Assembly: GCA_964395045.1 (NCBI GenBank)
Contig: CAYNBE010000117.1
Span: 1-11,650 of the forward strand
Direction: 5' to 3'
Source of the DNA: UBA1413 sp964395045
GTDB taxonomy: Bacteria; Bacteroidota; Bacteroidia; Bacteroidales; Prolixibacteraceae
Length of the DNA stretch: 11,650 nucleotides
Under the pieces are notes generated by a model that was not told the origin of the DNA, made no database searches, and saw only the letters and a list, made by a program, of their open reading frames with translations. A program made the position numbers and the translations under genes. Shown here piece after piece: positions 6,904-11,650 of this stretch. Position 1 is the first letter of the stretch. Each line of letters starts with the position of its first letter.

Positions 6904-9252
6904 ATGAATATAAAAAACCTTATTACTTGCCTCTTCATCAGTACAATGCTGATAGCTGCCAGCCATGTTTCCGGGCAACAACTACCAAAATATAAAAATC
7001 CTGAATATCCCTTGAATGAGAGGGTAGAAGATCTTCTGGCACGGATGACCCTGGAGGAAAAGGTCGGACAGATAAATATGCCATGTGTATATATCGATGA
7101 ATTTGGAAAATCAATCGAGGAAAAGAGTGAAAGTTGCCGGAAGCTGACCGAAGGGATATTTATGGAAGGGATAGGTCCGTTGGGTGGATTTTTTACCCTT
7201 GCGGATAACCTGCTACATGAAGGTCCAATCCAACAGGCAAACTTTTTTAATGAGTTACAGGAAATAACCATAAATAAAACACGTTTGGGAATTCCCCTTC
7301 TCCAGGCTGAAGAGGGTACCCATGGATTGATGTGTTCAGGAGGAACAATTTTTCCTGAAGGCCTTGGGATCGGCAGTAACTGGAACATCGAGCTTGTGAA
7401 GGATATTTATTCTGTGGTAGCCCGCGAAGCAAGATCGATCGGCATTCACCATTTATATACCCTGGTTATTGAACCGAACAGGGACCCGCGACTGGGAAGG
7501 AACCAGGAAGGGTACAGCGAGGATCCCTATTTATGTTCCCGTCTGGCTGAAACAATTGTTGAAGCAATCCAAGGAAATGATGTTTCGGCCAAAGACAAAG
7601 CAGTAGCCGGATTATGTCATTATCCCGGGCAGAGTGAGCCAGTGGGAGGAATGGAACAGGGAGCCATGGAAATATCTGAAAGAAAATTGAGGGAAGTTTT
7701 TCTTCCACCCTGGGAAGCCGGTATCAAAAAGGGAAAAGCGCTGGGGGTAATGGCAACATATCCTGCCATCGACGGAATTCCAACCCATGCATCGGAATTT
7801 CTTTTAACCGATATACTTAGGAATGAGCTTGGATTTGAAGGAGTGGTCCTTAGTGAAGGAGGCGGAATAAAAACACTGATCGACGAAGCTGTTGCGCCGG
7901 GTTGGAAGGAGGCAGGAGAGTTGGCAATGAAGGCAGGGGTTGATGTGGGAATATCATTCGAAGATGCATATTTAAAATGCATGATTGAGAATGTGAAAGA
8001 AGGGAAAGTACCGATGGATGTACTTGACAGGGCTGTGAGAAGAATTTTGGAGCTGAAGTTCAGGCTTGGGCTATTTGATAACCCTTATGTCGATCCTGTT
8101 GTTGCCGGAAAGAGTGTTCACACAAAGGATAATCAGGATATTGCACTGGAGTCGGCAAGGGAAGGTATCGTCCTTTTAAAAAATGACCGTCTGCCAGGGA
8201 AGGATCGCAATCTGTTGCCCCTGCAAAAAAATATAAAAAAGATTGCAGTAATAGGTCCAAATGCAAATAATGAACGGAATCTGCTTGGTGATTATATTGC
8301 TGAAGTTATTACTCAGGATATTACTACTGTTTTGGAAGGGATCGAAACAAAAGTATCACCTGATTCCAAAGTTGAATATATAAAGGGATGTAAAGTATTC
8401 GGGAGCGATTTTAACGAAATACCCAGGGCCGTACAAGCAGCCCGAAATGCCGACATAGCTGTTGTTGTGCTTGGTGAGAATGAGCGGCATTCACCCGAAA
8501 GAGGGAGCAATGGGGAAAGGCGTGATGTCCGGAGTTTGGACCTGACCGGGATCCAGGAAGATTTATTAAAAGCCGTTTATGAAACCGGCACGCCAACGAT
8601 ACTGGTACTGGTAAATGGTCGGCCTCTTACTATTCCCTGGGCAGCAGAACATATTCCTGCAATAGTTGAAGCATGGCTGCCCGGAGAAAAAGGAGGTGAG
8701 GCAGTAGCCGATATTCTTTTTGGCGATTATAATCCCAATGGTAAGCTGCCGATAACGATCCCCAGACATGTCGGGCAACTTCCGGCTTATTACAATTACA
8801 CGTTTTCTAAACAAAAAATAATTGATGAAGCAAAAATCCATGTTGATATGCCTGCGACACCGCTTTGGGAATTTGGTTTTGGACTCAGCTATACCAGCTA
8901 TGAATATTCCAATCTGAACATCTCTCCACGGGAGACAGATAGCAAAGGTGAAATCAGAATAAGTCTTGATGTTACCAATACAGGGAAGGTGAAAGGCAAA
9001 GAAGTTGTACAATTATATTTAAGAGATTGTTTGGCATCTGTTACCACACCCATCAAGGAATTGAAAGGATTCAGAAAAATATCACTGGAACCTGGAGAAA
9101 CGAAAAAAGTAGAATTTGAACTGAAAAAGGAAGACCTTGCTTTATATAACCGGAAGATGGAATATGTGGTAGAGCCCGGAACTTTTGAAGTGATGGTCGG
9201 AAGTTCATCGGCAGATATCCGGCTGAAAGGTGAGTTTGAGATTACGATTTAA
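6904..9252 (+). CDS. Exported glycoside hydrolase family 3 protein with variant active-site motif
   Basis: The product has 782 residues, the usual length of a three-domain GH3 enzyme. A Sec signal peptide is clear (core at about 5-20, cleavage near VSG at residue 24). The N-terminal TIM barrel includes LARMTLEEKVGQ (45-56), AEEGTHG (135-141), IEPNRDPRLGR (189-199) and SEDPYL (205-210). The alpha/beta sandwich domain follows (about 405-655), with GIVLLKN and an NGERRD stretch (506-511) where the acid/base glutamate usually lies. A fibronectin-like C-terminal domain (about 685-780) closes the protein. Two substitutions stand out: the usual SD nucleophile motif reads LSEGGG (316-321), placing E318 at the aspartate position, and the usual lysine-histidine pair reads C238-H239. 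The enzyme is probably a periplasmic exo-glycosidase, for example a beta-glucosidase or beta-xylosidase type, acting on oligosaccharides. The substitutions leave specificity, and even ordinary hydrolysis, open. The gene starts 29 bp after the PHP gene. Confidence 0.9.
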   Translation: MNIKNLITCLFISTMLIAASHVSGQQLPKYKNPEYPLNERVEDLLARMTLEEKVGQINMPCVYIDEFGKSIEEKSESCRKLTEGIFMEGIGPLGGFFTLADNLLHEGPIQQANFFNELQEITINKTRLGIPLLQAEEGTHGLMCSGGTIFPEGLGIGSNWNIELVKDIYSVVAREARSIGIHHLYTLVIEPNRDPRLGRNQEGYSEDPYLCSRLAETIVEAIQGNDVSAKDKAVAGLCHYPGQSEPVGGMEQGAMEISERKLREVFLPPWEAGIKKGKALGVMATYPAIDGIPTHASEFLLTDILRNELGFEGVVLSEGGGIKTLIDEAVAPGWKEAGELAMKAGVDVGISFEDAYLKCMIENVKEGKVPMDVLDRAVRRILELKFRLGLFDNPYVDPVVAGKSVHTKDNQDIALESAREGIVLLKNDRLPGKDRNLLPLQKNIKKIAVIGPNANNERNLLGDYIAEVITQDITTVLEGIETKVSPDSKVEYIKGCKVFGSDFNEIPRAVQAARNADIAVVVLGENERHSPERGSNGERRDVRSLDLTGIQEDLLKAVYETGTPTILVLVNGRPLTIPWAAEHIPAIVEAWLPGEKGGEAVADILFGDYNPNGKLPITIPRHVGQLPAYYNYTFSKQKIIDEAKIHVDMPATPLWEFGFGLSYTSYEYSNLNISPRETDSKGEIRISLDVTNTGKVKGKEVVQLYLRDCLASVTTPIKELKGFRKISLEPGETKKVEFELKKEDLALYNRKMEYVVEPGTFEVMVGSSSADIRLKGEFEITI

Positions 9253-9387
9253 AGCTTGGAAAATGTGGTTAATCACTAAAATGTTGGCGTCTGCACCTGT
9301 TGAATAACAAATGGGGAACGAATTTCCCGACATGGTACAGTTATGATACAAAATTCAGGTTTACAATCCATTTTACCTCGATGAAAC
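9253..9387 (+). other. Intergenic spacer with a small hairpin
   Basis: This 135-bp spacer separates the GH3 gene from the last gene and is the longest non-coding stretch in the window. It holds a 5-bp inverted repeat (GGGAA at 9314-9318, TTCCC at 9324-9328) with a 5-base loop, and a near-repeat of AAAATGTGG/AAAATGTTGG at 9260-9268 and 9278-9287. No T run follows the hairpin, so it is a poor intrinsic terminator. I see no convincing Bacteroidetes promoter. The length of the gap allows the downstream gene to have its own promoter, but the sequence does not prove it. Confidence 0.4.
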
Positions 9388-11640
9388 ATGAGAACAAACT
9401 ATACCCGCCGGAATTTTATCAGGGATACCATAACACTGACTTTTGCAGGGGGTCTCTCATCAGCTAAATGGGAGAATGGCTTATTGGAAAATTGTCATCC
9501 GGGAATCGCAACAGGTGAAGGGTATCAGTTTCATCAGAAACCTGAATTTGATTGGCTGGACCACGCACGCATTTTTATTATAGACGGATATACATATCCG
9601 CTTACTCCCAGGTTGGAATTTGATGCCGTGAAACTTGCGGAAACAATGGTTGATATGCACGCAAATGTTTTACGGATTGCTACATCGGGATATTGTGACT
9701 GCCTGGTCCCGGGGACAGATTTTAAGGTTGCAGATGATCTTGGCACCCGGGATATCCTTGCCGAATGCATTGCCGCATGCAGGCCCCGTGGGATTAAAGT
9801 GATCCCATATTTAAGGACAGGTGCACCATTAAAAACTTCATCGGTCAGGACTGAATGGGCTCAGAAAATAAATATGAGAGGTGATATCTTTAGTTCCTGG
9901 GATATGGGGGAAAAAGTGACCCCGGTTTGTTGGAACACTCCTTACCGACAAGCTTTTTACCGCTATGTCAAAATTCTTATGGATAATTATGAACTTGACG
10001 GCATTTACTTTGACTCCTGGACCCCATTCTATGGATACAAAGGCCATAACTGTTTTTGTGAAGGTTGCCTGAAGGGATTCAAAAAATTCAGTGGCAATGA
10101 ATTACCTTATCGTGAGAATGCAGATGAATATACGTCAGAAGAACTACAAATAATATCAGACTATCGCGAATGGTATACCGGAGAGTTGTTTGAGGTGTTT
10201 ACCGAAACAAAAAAAATTGTAAAAAGCCATCAGGATATTCCGCTGATCTATAACATAAATAATCCTTCAAATATGTCAGGAAGATCCCGGCATCAGATAA
10301 GCATCATGAACGGAAGTGATGCCTTCCTGTACGAACGGGGCAAGAGTATGATTGAACGTGCCGAAGGAGTATCTCTTGCAACTACCCATGGAATGATAGT
10401 CTGGCCATACGTCGGGACTTATGACCCTTATCCCCGGATTCCGCATTTTAAATATGAACTTGGACAGGAAATCTTTACAACTGTTGCTTTCGGAGGATCA
10501 CCGACATTGTACCACACATACTTTTTCACAGACCATCCCCAAAGCCGGGAACCTTTAAAAGAAGCATTTAAAATCATTCACAAAAATGATGAATCATTCA
10601 GAGGCTTCCTTTCCGATAAGTTCTGTGCCGTTGTCTGGAATGATTCTGACCCCCCGGGACATGCATTTGAACGTTACCTCTGGAGTGGAAATGCCCGGTT
10701 AAGTTCATTGGGTTCATTTTCTGCATGCATCAAGAACCATGTCCAGGTAAGTTCATTTTTAAAATCAGACCTGGATAATCCTGACATTCTAAATGCTTTT
10801 AAAGTTCTTTACTTGCCTGACATTTGCTGCCTGACTGATAGTCAGATAGCCGGTATAAAGAGTTTTGTAAAAAAGGGAGGAGGGCTTGTATTGACTTACG
10901 CAACCTCCTTATATGATGATAACGGAAACAGGAGTTCCGATTTTGCACTCAGTGACCTTGCAAAAATACGGTATCATGAACCGGATGAAGAAATGTCAGA
11001 AAGAATAAAAAGGCATTCAACATTCGGAGGGGTATGGGATCTTTATTTAAAGACCCGAAAAGGACAGGAAATTATAAAATCCCCGCTTTCCGGCGGGCTT
11101 ATACCTACACATGTTTTTGAGACAGTCGATGTACTGCCCGGAGGGACAATCATTGCAGACCTGGTATCAGGTCATGAAAAGGAGCCGATAGCCCCGGGAT
11201 TCATCGTATCACAATATGGAAAAGGAAAAGTTGCATACATAGCTTCCTGTCTAGGCGCAATGTATCAACAGACCGGTATTAAGGAATTTTCTGATTTTAT
11301 CAGGGATGTTATCGATTATGTTAGCCCCGGAGGAGTTCCATATAAAATAGATGCCCCGCATGGCACTTTAATAACAAATATGACGGTAAACGGGGATAAA
11401 CGAGTTTTTCATCTGGTGAACTGGTGCGGTAATCAAAGTGAACGGATGTGGCAGAATGTTTATCATATTCCTGAAATAGAGAATATTACAATTAAGTTTG
11501 CTATTCCGGCAGGTAAGAGGATAAATAAAATTACCTCATTTGTTCCGGTTGATTTTTTACACAAACAGGAGAATAATACATTACACATTACACTTCCAGG
11601 AGTCGAAAAATATCAGGGCATTGTAATTGAAATGATTTAA
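9388..11640 (+). CDS. Tat-exported putative glycoside hydrolase (GHL6-like TIM barrel plus beta-galactosidase trimerisation-like domain)
   Basis: The product has 750 residues. A twin-arginine motif (TRRNFIRD, 6-13) with a mild hydrophobic stretch indicates export. Residues of about 55-400 form a TIM barrel of the hypothetical glycosyl hydrolase 6 type. The strongest motif is LDGIYFDSW (203-211), where D209 is a candidate nucleophile, followed by a cysteine cluster C222/C224/C227 that recalls the zinc-binding cysteines of GH42 enzymes. E316 in LYERG is a candidate acid/base. Residues of about 405-660 resemble the flavodoxin-like trimerisation domain of beta-galactosidases (VLYLPDICCLTDSQ, FVKKGGGLVLTY, GKGKVAYI), and the last 80 residues form a beta domain. 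Related architectures include beta-galactosidase-like and alpha-fucosidase-like enzymes, so the substrate remains open. The ATG at 9388 was chosen because the Tat motif follows at once; an ATG at 9381 is in another frame. Confidence 0.75.
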   Translation: MRTNYTRRNFIRDTITLTFAGGLSSAKWENGLLENCHPGIATGEGYQFHQKPEFDWLDHARIFIIDGYTYPLTPRLEFDAVKLAETMVDMHANVLRIATSGYCDCLVPGTDFKVADDLGTRDILAECIAACRPRGIKVIPYLRTGAPLKTSSVRTEWAQKINMRGDIFSSWDMGEKVTPVCWNTPYRQAFYRYVKILMDNYELDGIYFDSWTPFYGYKGHNCFCEGCLKGFKKFSGNELPYRENADEYTSEELQIISDYREWYTGELFEVFTETKKIVKSHQDIPLIYNINNPSNMSGRSRHQISIMNGSDAFLYERGKSMIERAEGVSLATTHGMIVWPYVGTYDPYPRIPHFKYELGQEIFTTVAFGGSPTLYHTYFFTDHPQSREPLKEAFKIIHKNDESFRGFLSDKFCAVVWNDSDPPGHAFERYLWSGNARLSSLGSFSACIKNHVQVSSFLKSDLDNPDILNAFKVLYLPDICCLTDSQIAGIKSFVKKGGGLVLTYATSLYDDNGNRSSDFALSDLAKIRYHEPDEEMSERIKRHSTFGGVWDLYLKTRKGQEIIKSPLSGGLIPTHVFETVDVLPGGTIIADLVSGHEKEPIAPGFIVSQYGKGKVAYIASCLGAMYQQTGIKEFSDFIRDVIDYVSPGGVPYKIDAPHGTLITNMTVNGDKRVFHLVNWCGNQSERMWQNVYHIPEIENITIKFAIPAGKRINKITSFVPVDFLHKQENNTLHITLPGVEKYQGIVIEMI

Positions 11641-11650
11641 AAAGTAAAAA

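Noticed and set aside
6864..7388. Antisense open frame of 174 codons opposite the start of the GH3 gene
   Set aside because: It overlaps the signal peptide and conserved N-terminal GH3 region on the other strand and shows no family features.
7855..7857. GH3 protein as an inactive pseudo-enzyme because the nucleophile Asp is Glu
   Set aside because: Glutamate can serve as a nucleophile, the rest of the active site including the putative acid/base is present, and the frame is intact, so inactivity is not supported.
8566..9012. Antisense open frame of 148 codons opposite the GH3 C-terminal half
   Set aside because: No motif or plausible translation start context; the opposite strand is clearly coding.
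9381..9383. ATG at 9381 as start of the last gene
   Set aside because: It is out of frame with the conserved protein; the ATG at 9388 leads straight into the twin-arginine motif.

Overview
The window reads as a carbohydrate-degradation locus of a Bacteroidetes-type bacterium. The evidence is a C-terminal type IX secretion sorting domain on the first protein, several twin-arginine or Sec signal sequences, moderate-to-low GC, A-rich spacers without strong Shine-Dalgarno sites, and a gene mix typical of polysaccharide-utilisation clusters in that phylum. The taxonomic placement is an inference; no rRNA or marker gene is present. All genes lie on the + strand and nearly all sequence is coding.

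Layout. Positions 3-2699 hold the 3' part of a large secreted right-handed beta-helix protein with two fibronectin type III domains, a further beta-rich domain and a type IX sorting tail; its true start lies upstream of the window. After a 90-bp gap with a hairpin comes a tight run of five genes. They encode a Tat-type TIM-barrel sugar isomerase/epimerase-like protein (2790-3755), a Tat-type Gfo/Idh/MocA oxidoreductase (3742-5268, overlapping the previous gene by 14 bp), a DoxX-family membrane protein (5281-5790), a secreted PHP-domain metallohydrolase (5795-6874) and an exported GH3 glycosidase with an altered active site (6904-9252). After a 135-bp gap, 9388-11640 encodes a Tat-type putative glycoside hydrolase of the GHL6/beta-galactosidase-trimerisation type.

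How the genes may work together. The beta-helix protein would act at the cell surface on a polysaccharide. The GH3 and GHL6-like enzymes would trim the oligosaccharides in the periplasm. The most distinctive part is the exported oxidoreductase, exported TIM-barrel protein and DoxX membrane protein. Gfo/Idh and TIM-barrel pairs are known from oxidation/elimination (3-keto-glycoside) chemistry. With a DoxX protein beside them, a periplasmic redox route for sugar cleavage or modification with a link to the membrane is a reasonable but untested hypothesis. No SusC/SusD pair, regulator, transporter, RNA gene, CRISPR array, mobile element or origin was seen.
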